Shown here: piece by piece, positions 6,147 through 13,217 of the stretch
Position numbering within the stretch: position 1 is the stretch's first letter
How the letters are laid out: each line of letters begins with the position of its first letter
Assembly: GCA_002452695.1 (NCBI GenBank)
Contig: DKFA01000115.1
Location: forward strand, 1-14,107
Direction of reading: 5' to 3'
DNA length: 14,107 nt
From: Dehalococcoidia bacterium UBA6808
Lineage (GTDB): Bacteria; Chloroflexota; Dehalococcoidia; GIF9; UBA5629
Position numbers and translations under genes: made by a program
The notes under the pieces: model-generated
Seen by the model: the letters and a program-made list of their open reading frames with translations, nothing else
Database searches by the model: none
Told to the model about the DNA's origin: nothing

Positions 6147-7409
6147 CTATTTTATTTTATCGGCCTGTAAGACTGAGATAACATCGTCCTGCTGCAATTC
6201 CTGCTGTTCGCTGGTCTGCATATTGCGCAGCATGACCGTGCCTGCGCTGACCTCGTTTTCTCCAATTATGGCCACATAGGCAGCGCCGGCAGAGTTGGCA
6301 TTTCTCAACTGGGCCTTGAGGCTTTTGTCTCCCGCTGAAACAATAACGGACACGCCGGCCTCACGCAGCCGTGCCGCCGTTTTGAGAGCTTCACACCTGG
6401 CAGCCTCACCCAGGCAGGCAATAAATACGGCCGGTTTCTCTGCAGCAGGGACTTCCACACCCTGGTTTTTCAAATTCATGACAATGCGCTCCATCCCGGT
6501 AGCGAAACCAATGGCCGGAGTTGCCTTACCGCCAAGCTGGCCGATCAAATCGTCATACCGGCCGCCGCCACCAAGCGCGCTCTGCGAACCTCCTTCCAGG
6601 GGCTGTATCTCAAAAACCGTCCTGGTATAGTAGTCCAATCCCCTGACCAGCCTATGGTTCAACGTATATTTAATACCCAGATCTCCCAGATAGCCTTTTA
6701 ACGACTGGAAATGCAGGGAGCATTCTTCGCACAGGTAATCGGCGCTTCGGGGTGCGCTCTCGGCTGCCCTCTGGCAACCCGGCTTTTTACAGTCCAGCAG
6801 CCTGAGAGGGTTCTTCCCCAGCCTTGTGCGGCAGTCCTCGCATAGCTCCTGGCTTAGTGGCTGATAATATTTCTTTAATTCCTGCAAATAAACAGGACGG
6901 CATTTCCTGCAGCCAATGCTGTTCAACTGCAATGTGAAATTGGTCAACCCCAGCGAAGAAAAAAAGCTCAGCGCCATGTGTATGACCTCGGCATCCAGCA
7001 TGGGGGATGCTTCCCCGATCGCTTCGCAGCCGAACTGGTGGTGCTGCCTGTAGCGCCCCGCCTGCGGTCTTTCATAGCGGAAAATGTCGGCGAAATAATA
7101 CATCCTGACAGGCTGCGGCTGGTTATCCATGCCATGCTCAAGATAAGCCCGGCAGACCGATGCTGTGCCCTCGGGACGCAGTGCAAGCTCATTATCGCTG
7201 CGGTCTTTGAAAATGTACATCTCCTTATTGACAATATCGGTCCCCTCCCCAACACTGCGGGCAAAAAGCCCTGCGTCCTCAAAGGCCGGTGTGCTGATAC
7301 GCTCGTAACCGTAAAGGCGGCAGACAGCGGCAGCCTGACTCTCTATATAGCGCCACCAGGGCTGTTCGGCGGGCAGAATATCGGCTGTTCCTCGGGGCGC
7401 TTTAAACAT
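6147..7409 (-). CDS. hisS: Histidine--tRNA ligase
   Basis: The 420-residue cytosolic enzyme charges tRNA-His with histidine using ATP. Class II synthetase signatures are present in order: MFKAPRGTADILP at the start, motif 2 around YYFADIFRYERPQAGR (104-119) with QFGCEAIG, the histidine-specific RGLDYYTRTVFE (256-267), GGGGRYDDLI (280-289), and motif 3 with ATPAIGFATGMERI (296-309). A C-terminal anticodon-binding domain spans about 325-415. The insertion domain carries four cysteine pairs (C167/C170, C190/C193, C207/C212, C227/C230), suggesting a structural metal site; NPLRLLDCK within it is a common family motif. Start ATG with a weak GAAGAGAG ribosome-binding site 6-7 bases upstream. Length is normal. 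It heads the minus-strand series leading into the nitroreductase. Confidence 0.96.
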   Translation of the reverse strand: MFKAPRGTADILPAEQPWWRYIESQAAAVCRLYGYERISTPAFEDAGLFARSVGEGTDIVNKEMYIFKDRSDNELALRPEGTASVCRAYLEHGMDNQPQPVRMYYFADIFRYERPQAGRYRQHHQFGCEAIGEASPMLDAEVIHMALSFFSSLGLTNFTLQLNSIGCRKCRPVYLQELKKYYQPLSQELCEDCRTRLGKNPLRLLDCKKPGCQRAAESAPRSADYLCEECSLHFQSLKGYLGDLGIKYTLNHRLVRGLDYYTRTVFEIQPLEGGSQSALGGGGRYDDLIGQLGGKATPAIGFATGMERIVMNLKNQGVEVPAAEKPAVFIACLGEAARCEALKTAARLREAGVSVIVSAGDKSLKAQLRNANSAGAAYVAIIGENEVSAGTVMLRNMQTSEQQELQQDDVISVLQADKIK

Positions 7410-7681
7410 AACTAACTCTCTTCAAAGGCTAATTATAATATATTAAGATGGTATTTTCTCAGCCTCTTCACGGCTTGAGACGGTCACCAGGACTACAGCG
7501 TACTTCATATCATTATACATTCATCTACCGCCTTCAGGACGAACCTGGCCATCAGATTCAATATATAGGGTAGTCGACCGGCCCTTCAATATCAAGCGCG
7601 CTGGCATAACACCCGCGGCATTCAACCTCGCTTTAATTAGGATTCACCATATTTTTTGCAGCGTAAATAGCCACCTGGAAT

Positions 7682-7695
7682 AGACAGGTCTGTCT
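7682..7695. repeat. Short inverted repeat upstream of rel
   Basis: AGACAG (7682-7687) and CTGTCT (7690-7695) are perfect inverted half-sites separated by GT. The spacing is too small for a good RNA hairpin, so a dimeric-protein operator is more plausible. It lies about 140 bases before the chosen rel start. Chance occurrence is quite possible. Confidence 0.25.
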
Positions 7696-7700
7696 GCATA

Positions 7701-7728
7701 TTGAGTTGTTACACATGAAAAATACGAT
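7701..7728 (+). promoter_or_regulatory. Candidate promoter for rel
   Basis: TTGAGT (7701-7706), a 16-base spacer and TACGAT (7723-7728) resemble a sigma-70 promoter. Transcription from here would start near 7735, after the upstream TTG and ATG codons of the same frame, and so would agree with translation starting at 7832. Weak match; an alternative TTGCAG at 7656-7661 lacks a good -10. Confidence 0.27.
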
Positions 7729-7831
7729 AAATTGTGGCCGCGCAGAAGCAAACGATTTCCATCAGATCGTGATGACTATTTGCCATAGCCAAGCAGGATG
7801 CATTATTATACAGATGATTAGCGGTGATTGC

Positions 7832-10000
7832 ATGGATCCGGCTCCACTATTTGCCAAGGCACGAGAATACCTGCCTCCCGATAAGCTATCGCTTATAGAG
7901 GCAGCGTACGAATATGCCCGCCATGCCCATGACGGGCAGATTCGCAAGTCCGGCGCACCTTTCCTTGAGCATCCTTTACAGACGGCATTGACATTAGCTA
8001 ACCTTCAGCTCGATGCATCCACGCTGGCGGCAGCATTACTGCACGATGTCCCTGAGGATTGCAGCGTCTCCATTTCCGAAATCGAGAAGAAGTTTGGCCC
8101 TGAAGTAAGCAAGCTGGTGGACGGCGTCACCAAATTGAGCAAGGTTGAATGGCGGCGTGAAGCGGATGCTGATGCACAGGCTGCCCAGGCTGAAAACCTG
8201 CGCAAGATGCTGATAGCCATGGCGGAGGATCTGCGCGTTGTTTTTATCAAACTGGCCGACCGGCTGCACAATATGAACACACTCCAGGCTCTTTCACCTG
8301 AGCGCAGGCAAGCCATTGCCAGAGAGACACTGGAAATCTATGCCCCTCTGGCGCACCGCCTTGGTATGGGCGAGATCAAATGGCAGCTCGAAGACCTGGC
8401 TTTCCGGTACCTCGATCCGGATCAATATCATGAGATCGCACGCATGGTAGCGATCAAACGCTCCCAGAGGGAGGGTTTTATCGATGAAGCTGTATGGGAG
8501 CTGCATAACGAGATGGTGATGGCCAAGATCGAGGGCGAGGTCAAGGGCCGACCCAAGCATATTTACAGCATCTATCAGAAGATACAGCGTTATTCCGCTA
8601 TGGGCAGGACGTTCGGTGACATACATGATCTATTCGCCATACGTGTGCTGGTCAACACAGTGCCGGACTGTTACAAGGTATTGGGCATTATCCACAACCT
8701 CTGGCACCCAATTACCGAGGAATTTAACGACTATATCGCCAATCCCAAGGATAACGGCTACCAATCTCTGCATACAACTGTGTTAACAGGCGGGACAGTG
8801 CCTTTGGAAATACAAATACGCACTTACGATATGCATCGCATGTCGGAATACGGCGTAGCCGCGCATTGGAGATACAAGGAAGGGGCCAAACCCGACCTGC
8901 ACTTTGAGGAAAAGCTGTCCTGGCTGCGTCAGCTAATCGACTGGCAAAGCTCACTCAACAGCCGTGAATTCCTGGACTCGGTCAAAGAGGACTTTTTCGC
9001 CGACCAGGTCTTTGTCTATACACCCAGGGGCGAAATCAAGCCTCTCCCAAGGGGCGCCACACCGCTGGATTTCGCTTACCTCATCCATACCAACGTCGGA
9101 CACAGGTGCATCGGGGCCAAGGTCAACAGCAAACTGGTCCCACTGAACTACACGCTTAAAAACAGCGATATCGTGGAAATCATGGTCAGCAAGGCCGATA
9201 AAGCTCCCAGCCTGGACTGGCTCAACCCCGACCTGGGTTACATTAAAACTGCTCATGCCAAGGAGAAAATCCGGGCCTGGTACAAAAAGCAGGAGCGCAC
9301 ACAGAATATCGAACGTGGCCGTACCATGCTGGAAAAAGAATTGAAGAGGCTGGGCCTTACCATACCAAGTTATGAAGAGCTGGCCAGGAAGCTGGATTGC
9401 GAGAGTGTGGATGATTTTTTGGCAGCGGTCGGGTACGGCGGCATTACACCCCACCAGGTCGCTGCGCAGATAGAAGAAATCCCCGAGGAAGAAGAGATCG
9501 TACCGGTGGTTAAACCGACCACTGTCGTGGGCAAGCAAAAGGGATCCGGTATACAAGTGCTGGGAGTAGGCGACCTGCTCACCCATCTGGCACAATGTTG
9601 CCATCCGGTGCCCGGTGATGATATTATCGGGTACATTACGCGGAGCCATGGGATAACTGTACACCGCACTAACTGTATTAATGTCATCAACGAGGAAGAG
9701 AAAGAGAGGCTGATCGAGGTTAGCTGGGGCAACGTGGAACAGGTGTACCCTGTCGATATCCAGATCGAAGCCTACGACAGGGTGGGGTTGTTGAGGGACA
9801 TTACTACTTTACTGGCAGAGCATAAAATTAATATTACGAGCGTGAGTACGCAATATAATGACGACATCTTCACGATGTGGTCTACGATAGAAATAAAAAA
9901 CATATCACAGTTGAAACATATATTGAGCAGGGTTATGAGCCTGAAAGGCGTTATAAACGCCTCCAAGGTCCAGAAGGACAAGCTCAATATCAGTTCATGA
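7832..10000 (+). CDS. rel: Rel bifunctional (p)ppGpp synthetase/hydrolase
   Basis: The 722-residue protein makes (and probably degrades) the alarmone (p)ppGpp from GTP/GDP and ATP. Domains in order: HD hydrolase (about 25-155) with H47, H71-D72, E75-D76 and the LADRLHNMNTL motif; synthetase (about 235-345) with DIHDLFAIRVLV, the YIANPKDNGYQSLHT loop and EIQIRT; TGS (about 391-451); a helical region; a CC/zinc-finger segment (LAQCCHPVPGDD ... HRTNC, 586-615); and a C-terminal ACT domain (641-720). All expected hydrolase residues are present. At the position of the RxKD motif of bifunctional enzymes the sequence is E297-F-N-D300, closer to the ExDD of monofunctional RelA. The ATG at 7832 was chosen because MDPAPLFAKAREYLP matches the usual family N-terminus; the ribosome-binding site there is weak (GGTGA). 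rpsT follows 21 bases later. Confidence 0.95.
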   Translation: MDPAPLFAKAREYLPPDKLSLIEAAYEYARHAHDGQIRKSGAPFLEHPLQTALTLANLQLDASTLAAALLHDVPEDCSVSISEIEKKFGPEVSKLVDGVTKLSKVEWRREADADAQAAQAENLRKMLIAMAEDLRVVFIKLADRLHNMNTLQALSPERRQAIARETLEIYAPLAHRLGMGEIKWQLEDLAFRYLDPDQYHEIARMVAIKRSQREGFIDEAVWELHNEMVMAKIEGEVKGRPKHIYSIYQKIQRYSAMGRTFGDIHDLFAIRVLVNTVPDCYKVLGIIHNLWHPITEEFNDYIANPKDNGYQSLHTTVLTGGTVPLEIQIRTYDMHRMSEYGVAAHWRYKEGAKPDLHFEEKLSWLRQLIDWQSSLNSREFLDSVKEDFFADQVFVYTPRGEIKPLPRGATPLDFAYLIHTNVGHRCIGAKVNSKLVPLNYTLKNSDIVEIMVSKADKAPSLDWLNPDLGYIKTAHAKEKIRAWYKKQERTQNIERGRTMLEKELKRLGLTIPSYEELARKLDCESVDDFLAAVGYGGITPHQVAAQIEEIPEEEEIVPVVKPTTVVGKQKGSGIQVLGVGDLLTHLAQCCHPVPGDDIIGYITRSHGITVHRTNCINVINEEEKERLIEVSWGNVEQVYPVDIQIEAYDRVGLLRDITTLLAEHKINITSVSTQYNDDIFTMWSTIEIKNISQLKHILSRVMSLKGVINASKVQKDKLNISS

Positions 10001-10004
10001 TTTC

Positions 10005-10012
10005 AAAGGAGG
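10005..10012 (+). promoter_or_regulatory. Strong ribosome-binding site of rpsT
   Basis: AAAGGAGG lies 9 bases before the TTG at 10022. No ATG or GTG is available at this spacing, and the S20 sequence begins PKTKTA directly after the TTG, so this site decides the non-ATG start. Confidence 0.75.
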
Positions 10013-10021
10013 TAGGCAGAA

Positions 10022-10297
10022 TTGCCCAAAACAAAGACAGCAGAAAAATCAGCAAGATCGTCCGCCAGGAAAGCGGAACGCAATAAAGCGATCAAAAGCA
10101 ATACTAAAAGCGCTGTTACCAAGGCAGAGAAGCTGGTAGCAGCCAAGAAAAGCGTCGAAGCCGAAACAGCGGTCAAAGATGCCATCAGTTCGCTGGACAG
10201 GGCAGCCAAAAAGAAGGTAATTCATCCCAATACCGCTGCCAGGAAGAAGTCCCGCCTGATGAAAAAGCTCAACGCTTCTGCTAAAACAGCCAAATAG
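10022..10297 (+). CDS. rpsT: 30S ribosomal protein S20
   Basis: The 91-residue, Lys/Ala-rich, almost entirely helical protein fits S20: it begins PKTKTAEKSAR, contains ERNKAIKSNTKSAVTKAEKL in the first helix, has the KKVIHPNTAARKKSRLMKKLN signature (64-84), and is of normal length. S20 binds 16S rRNA early in 30S assembly. The start codon is TTG, backed by a strong Shine-Dalgarno sequence 9 bases upstream. The E. coli rpsT gene also uses TTG, where it is tied to autogenous translational control. The gene follows rel by only 21 bases, so both are likely on one transcript; no separate promoter was seen. Confidence 0.96.
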   Translation: MPKTKTAEKSARSSARKAERNKAIKSNTKSAVTKAEKLVAAKKSVEAETAVKDAISSLDRAAKKKVIHPNTAARKKSRLMKKLNASAKTAK

Positions 10298-10342
10298 ATT
10301 ACGCCGGCCTTGATTCCGGGGCATAGCGCGACATTGTATATA

Positions 10343-10366
10343 GGGCGGCAAATGCCGTTACCGCCC
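10343..10366 (+). repeat. GC-rich stem-loop before the aldolase gene
   Basis: GGGCGG (10343-10348) pairs with CCGCCC (10361-10366), enclosing a 12-base loop. An alternative smaller hairpin pairs CGGCA (10346-10350) with TGCCG (10353-10357) and shares bases with the first, so only one forms at a time. It ends 11 bases before the aldolase ribosome-binding site. There is no T-run, which makes an intrinsic terminator for rpsT unlikely; an RNA-processing or translational element is possible. Confidence 0.35.
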
Positions 10367-10387
10367 GGAGGGTATTCAGGGGAAACC

Positions 10388-10948
10388 ATGTCTGATTTTT
10401 TAACGCACTTTCAAACCGTGGGATCCAACCTTTACACGCGCAATATGCTGTCCATGCATGGCGGCAACCTGAGTGTAAAATCGGGTGATAAGATATGTAT
10501 AACGCGCAGTGGCAGCCAACTGGGATATCTGTCCGAATCCGACCTGGTACTGACCGGCATCGATAAGGAGGATGATAATACGAAGCTGGCTTCCTCGGAG
10601 TTGGCCATCCATCGCGCTATCTATCAGAATACTCCCTTCACAGCGATTGTCCACGCCCATCCCATCCATGCCACGGTGATGTCCACACTGACAGAAAAAA
10701 TCGTCCCTGCCGACGAGGGCGGGTTATTATTTATCCCCGAAGTGCCTGTTATTGGTTTCAATGTCAGACCGGGGCCGGGCAAATTCGCCGCTGAGATTTC
10801 ACAAGCGTTAACGACCCATGCCGTCGTTGTAGTCTACCGCCATGGAAGTTTTGCGCGCGGCATGACGCTGGATGAGGCTTTCGCAATTACCGAGCTTCTG
10901 GAGATCAGTTGCCAGATGCTGTATATGGAAAAGCTCCTTACTCACTGA
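10388..10948 (+). CDS. Class II aldolase/adducin-family protein
   Basis: The 186-residue protein has the class II (zinc) aldolase/adducin fold: MHGGNLSVKSGDKICITRSG (23-42), SSELAIHRAIY with the likely catalytic E71, the HAH metal pair H89/H91 in IVHAHPIHATV, and a third metal ligand H152 in YRHGSFARG. Family members include L-fuculose-1-phosphate aldolase, ribulose-5-phosphate epimerase and methylthioribulose-1-phosphate dehydratase. The metal site looks complete, so a zinc enzyme acting on a sugar phosphate is likely, but the substrate cannot be assigned. It is shorter than most characterised aldolases (about 210 residues). The ATG at 10388 has AGGGG 5 bases upstream; longer in-frame starts lack family resemblance. 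It lies 90 bases after rpsT, with a hairpin between. Confidence 0.85.
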   Translation: MSDFLTHFQTVGSNLYTRNMLSMHGGNLSVKSGDKICITRSGSQLGYLSESDLVLTGIDKEDDNTKLASSELAIHRAIYQNTPFTAIVHAHPIHATVMSTLTEKIVPADEGGLLFIPEVPVIGFNVRPGPGKFAAEISQALTTHAVVVVYRHGSFARGMTLDEAFAITELLEISCQMLYMEKLLTH

Positions 10949-10994
10949 TTTGCGGAGAACGCGGGGGGTGATGGACGCCGCCCTTCGGCAAATC
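10947..10994. terminator. Possible bidirectional stem between aldolase and dinB
   Basis: GATTTGC (10947-10953, overlapping the aldolase stop) and GCAAATC (10988-10994) are a perfect 7-base inverted repeat enclosing a GC-rich stretch with G-run and C-run segments that could extend the structure. It sits between convergent aldolase and dinB genes, where a terminator would be expected. There is no T-run directly after it on the plus strand, so the call is weak. Confidence 0.28.
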
Positions 10995-11054
10995 TGTCAA
11001 GGCCGTTTCAACCTTAGACATTTCCCGCCTCTTTAATATTTGCAGTCAAAGTAA

Positions 11055-12260
11055 TTATTCATCTCTTTGTGCCGGGCGGCGCCTGAGATCGAGCGTGTAT
11101 CCTGTCCGAATAGCATCGAAACCATACTTTTCACGGATACGGTCGATAGCCCGGTCGACCTTCTCCATCTTCTCCGTTTCCACATTAAACAGAGATAGCT
11201 GTTTTTCGCCGGATACGAGGTTGCATACTTCCAAACCTATCAGCCTGACAGGCCTGTTTTTCTTTTCCAGCGCCTTCTCCAGCAGGCGCACTGCTGTCTG
11301 AAAAATATCGTCATCCAGATCGGTGGCGTGGTTTGATGTAAAACTGCGATTGATCGTCTCAAAATCCAGGTAACGCAGCTTTAATCCCACTGTCCTGGTC
11401 TGTTTCCCGCTTTCCCTCAATTCAGCGCCCAGCTTCTCGGCAAAATAACGCAGCGTAGCTTTGAGCAGGCGCCGGTCCGAGGTGTCTTTCTCAAATGTGG
11501 TCTCCCGGCTGATCGACTTGGCCTCACCCCGCGCTTCCACCACGCTATCGTCGATGCCCCTGGCATGCTGCTGGAGCCAGAACATTCCTTCGCCGAAACG
11601 GTTCAGGAACAGTTTATCCGGCAGATCAGCGAGCTGGCCTATGGTAGTTATACCCATGGAACGTAAAACTGCGCTGGTCTTCTCGCCAATTCCCGGCAGT
11701 TTCTGCACTGCCAGCGGCGACAGGAAACTGCGCTCCTGTCCCGGCTGCACCTCAACCAATCCATCCGGCTTGCCCAGGTCGGACGCCACTTTGGCAACTA
11801 CCTTGCAGGGAGCAATGCCAATTGAAGCCACCAGCCCGCTCTCTTTCTTGACCCTCTGCTTGATCTGAAGGGCCAGCTCCCTCCACGAGCCGAAGTTCTC
11901 ACATCCTGTTACGTCGAGATACGCTTCATCCAGTCCGCCGGGCTCGAGTGCGGGTGAATAATCAGCCAGAATCGACATGAATTTCTTTGAGAACTCCCGG
12001 TAATTTTGATAATGGCCGGTGATGAAAACGGCCTGGGGGCAAAGTTGTTTAGCCCGCGACAGCGGCATGGCAGCATGCACACCGAAAGCACGCGCCTCAT
12101 ATGAGGCTGAGGATACCACACTACGCCCCTCCGGCCTTCCTCCCACGATCACAGGTTTGCCTGACAACGAGGTATCCAGCACCTGCTCCACCGTCACGAA
12201 AAAGGCGTCCAGGTCAATGTGAAAAATAGTACGGGACATTTGCTTCGGTTTTTCAGCCAT
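11055..12260 (-). CDS. dinB: DNA polymerase IV (Y-family translesion polymerase)
   Basis: The 401-residue protein copies past DNA lesions. The palm begins HIDLDAFF (14-21) with catalytic D16 and steric-gate F21. YEARAFGVHAAMP follows at 54-66, then catalytic D111-E112 in GGLDEAYLDVTG; the family normally has S-I/V/L-DEA, so the residues before DEA differ here (PGG instead of PLS). A helix-hairpin-helix (LPGIGEKTSAVLRSMGI) and the little-finger domain (about 240-345) come next. A beta-clamp-binding QLSLF (roughly 355) is followed by a C-terminal REKYGFDAIRTGYTL extension seen in many Gram-positive-type DinB proteins. The ATG start has GGAG 7 bases upstream. It lies 31 bases after pyrF on the same strand, so they are probably co-transcribed. 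Confidence 0.95.
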   Translation of the reverse strand: MAEKPKQMSRTIFHIDLDAFFVTVEQVLDTSLSGKPVIVGGRPEGRSVVSSASYEARAFGVHAAMPLSRAKQLCPQAVFITGHYQNYREFSKKFMSILADYSPALEPGGLDEAYLDVTGCENFGSWRELALQIKQRVKKESGLVASIGIAPCKVVAKVASDLGKPDGLVEVQPGQERSFLSPLAVQKLPGIGEKTSAVLRSMGITTIGQLADLPDKLFLNRFGEGMFWLQQHARGIDDSVVEARGEAKSISRETTFEKDTSDRRLLKATLRYFAEKLGAELRESGKQTRTVGLKLRYLDFETINRSFTSNHATDLDDDIFQTAVRLLEKALEKKNRPVRLIGLEVCNLVSGEKQLSLFNVETEKMEKVDRAIDRIREKYGFDAIRTGYTLDLRRRPAQRDE

Positions 12261-12291
12261 CCGATCGCTCCAGCGCCTTTCCTTTTTCTGT

Positions 12292-13095
12292 TTAACAGCC
12301 GCGTGCCCTGTTAATGCTGTCGCGCAATTCCCGGGCTACCTTGCGTGCTGCTCTGGCATAATCATCGCCTTTGGAAGCATAGAGCACCTGGCGAGCGGCC
12401 ACTATGACCGCCTTTTCACGGTGGGCATCGATACCGTATTTTACAGAAAGCTCCAGGTCACCACCCTGCGCGCCGATGCCCGGGATTAACAGTGGCATGT
12501 GGGGACACATTTTGCGCACGTCTTTAAGCTCTTCCGGGTAAGTGGCGCCCACTACCAGGCCGATATTACCATCCCTGTTCCACTCTTCTGCCTTCAATGC
12601 GACAGATTGATAAAACTTCATACCGAAACTGTCCACCAGGTCCTGAAAATCCGAAGCGCTACGGTTGGAGGTGCGGCAAAGAACGAATACGCCGCCGTGC
12701 CTGTAATTAAGAAACGGCTCCACAGAATCGTAGCCAAGGTAGGGGCTGATCGTAACTGCATCGAACTTATAATACTCAAAAAGTGCCCTTGCATAGGCTG
12801 CAGCTGTGTTACCGATATCTCCCCTCTTGGCATCACCTATCACCGGTATCTCCTGCGGAATAAAGGCCACCGTCTTCTTCAGTACCTGCAGCCCCCGCGT
12901 ACCCATGGCTTCATAAAAAGCCAGGTTCGGCTTATATGCGCATACAAGGTCCTGGGTGGCATCGATAATCGCCTGATTGAATTCAAAAACGTCCTTGACC
13001 GGTAGTTTTTGCGGATCCGGGTCCAGCCCCACACAGAGCAGGCTATTATTCTTACGACTTATGTCGAGTAATTTATCCACAAATTTTTTCTTCAT
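12292..13095 (-). CDS. pyrF: Orotidine 5'-phosphate decarboxylase
   Basis: The 267-residue enzyme converts OMP to UMP, the last step of de novo pyrimidine synthesis. It belongs to the longer type-2 group: CVGLDPDPQKLP (21-32), the catalytic DAKRGDIGNTA (88-98) with Lys90, SPYLGYDSVEPFL (117-129), VVGATYPEEL (181-190) and PGIGAQGGD (205-213). Near the C-terminus, where the family usually has a Ser-Arg phosphate-binding pair (NSSR-type), this protein has AARQVLYAS, keeping the Arg. The ATG at 13095 is preceded by AGAGGGA with a 7-base spacer; an in-frame GTG at 13116 lies upstream of that site and is less likely. dinB follows after 31 bases. No other pyrimidine genes are in the window. Confidence 0.94.
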   Translation of the reverse strand: MKKKFVDKLLDISRKNNSLLCVGLDPDPQKLPVKDVFEFNQAIIDATQDLVCAYKPNLAFYEAMGTRGLQVLKKTVAFIPQEIPVIGDAKRGDIGNTAAAYARALFEYYKFDAVTISPYLGYDSVEPFLNYRHGGVFVLCRTSNRSASDFQDLVDSFGMKFYQSVALKAEEWNRDGNIGLVVGATYPEELKDVRKMCPHMPLLIPGIGAQGGDLELSVKYGIDAHREKAVIVAARQVLYASKGDDYARAARKVARELRDSINRARGC

Positions 13096-13130
13096 TTTTT
13101 CTTCCCTCTTGTCCACTTTCTAATACCCGC

Positions 13131-13136
13131 ATTATA
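13131..13136 (-). promoter_or_regulatory. -10 element of a candidate pyrF promoter
   Basis: The minus strand reads GATGATATAATGCG, containing a perfect TATAAT 35 bases before the pyrF ATG. A recognisable -35 at 17 bases is lacking, although a TG-like extension is near. It is probably the pyrF/dinB promoter, by position. Confidence 0.35.
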
Positions 13137-13176
13137 TCATCCCATTTCGATTACAGGCTCTACATAATGTTCAGAT

Positions 13177-13205
13177 TTGCAGGATGATTGTTAAGATAAT
13201 ATTAT
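13177..13205 (+). promoter_or_regulatory. Promoter for the PlsY-like/glycosyltransferase pair
   Basis: TTGCAG (13177-13182), a 17-base spacer and TATTAT (13200-13205) precede the ATG at 13218 by only 12 bases. If used, the mRNA would have a leader of about 5-7 bases. No Shine-Dalgarno sequence precedes the ATG, which fits a leaderless or near-leaderless transcript. Confidence 0.4.
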
Positions 13206-13217
13206 AGTCTTGTTGCC

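Larger units (their letters stand above)
7410..7831. other. Divergent intergenic region between hisS and rel
   Basis: This 422-base stretch separates the divergent hisS and rel genes. On the minus strand a TATAAT (7437-7432) lies about 23 bases before hisS, but the -35 match is weak. The plus-strand reading frame of rel remains open back to a TTG at 7706, yet the encoded upstream residues (for example CHSQAGCIIIQM) look unlike the conserved Rel N-terminus. No tRNA, no T-box consensus on the hisS side and no repeat array were found. An inverted repeat and a candidate promoter are listed separately. Confidence 0.5.

Noticed and set aside
5578..6279. 233-codon plus-strand frame opposite the nitroreductase and hisS end
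   Set aside because: Antisense to two recognisable genes; spans their boundary and has no family features.
7410..7831. T-box riboswitch controlling hisS
   Set aside because: Aminoacyl-tRNA synthetase leaders often carry one, but the T-box core (AGGGTGGNACCGCG) and a terminator/antiterminator pair are absent from the minus strand here.
8951..9664. 237-codon minus-strand frame inside rel
   Set aside because: Long, but exactly opposite a well-conserved rel coding region with TGS and zinc-finger motifs on the plus strand; composition looks like an antisense shadow.
13096..13116. GTG start at 13116 for pyrF
   Set aside because: The AGAGGGA ribosome-binding site lies downstream of it and serves the ATG at 13095; the extra MDKREEK is not a family feature.
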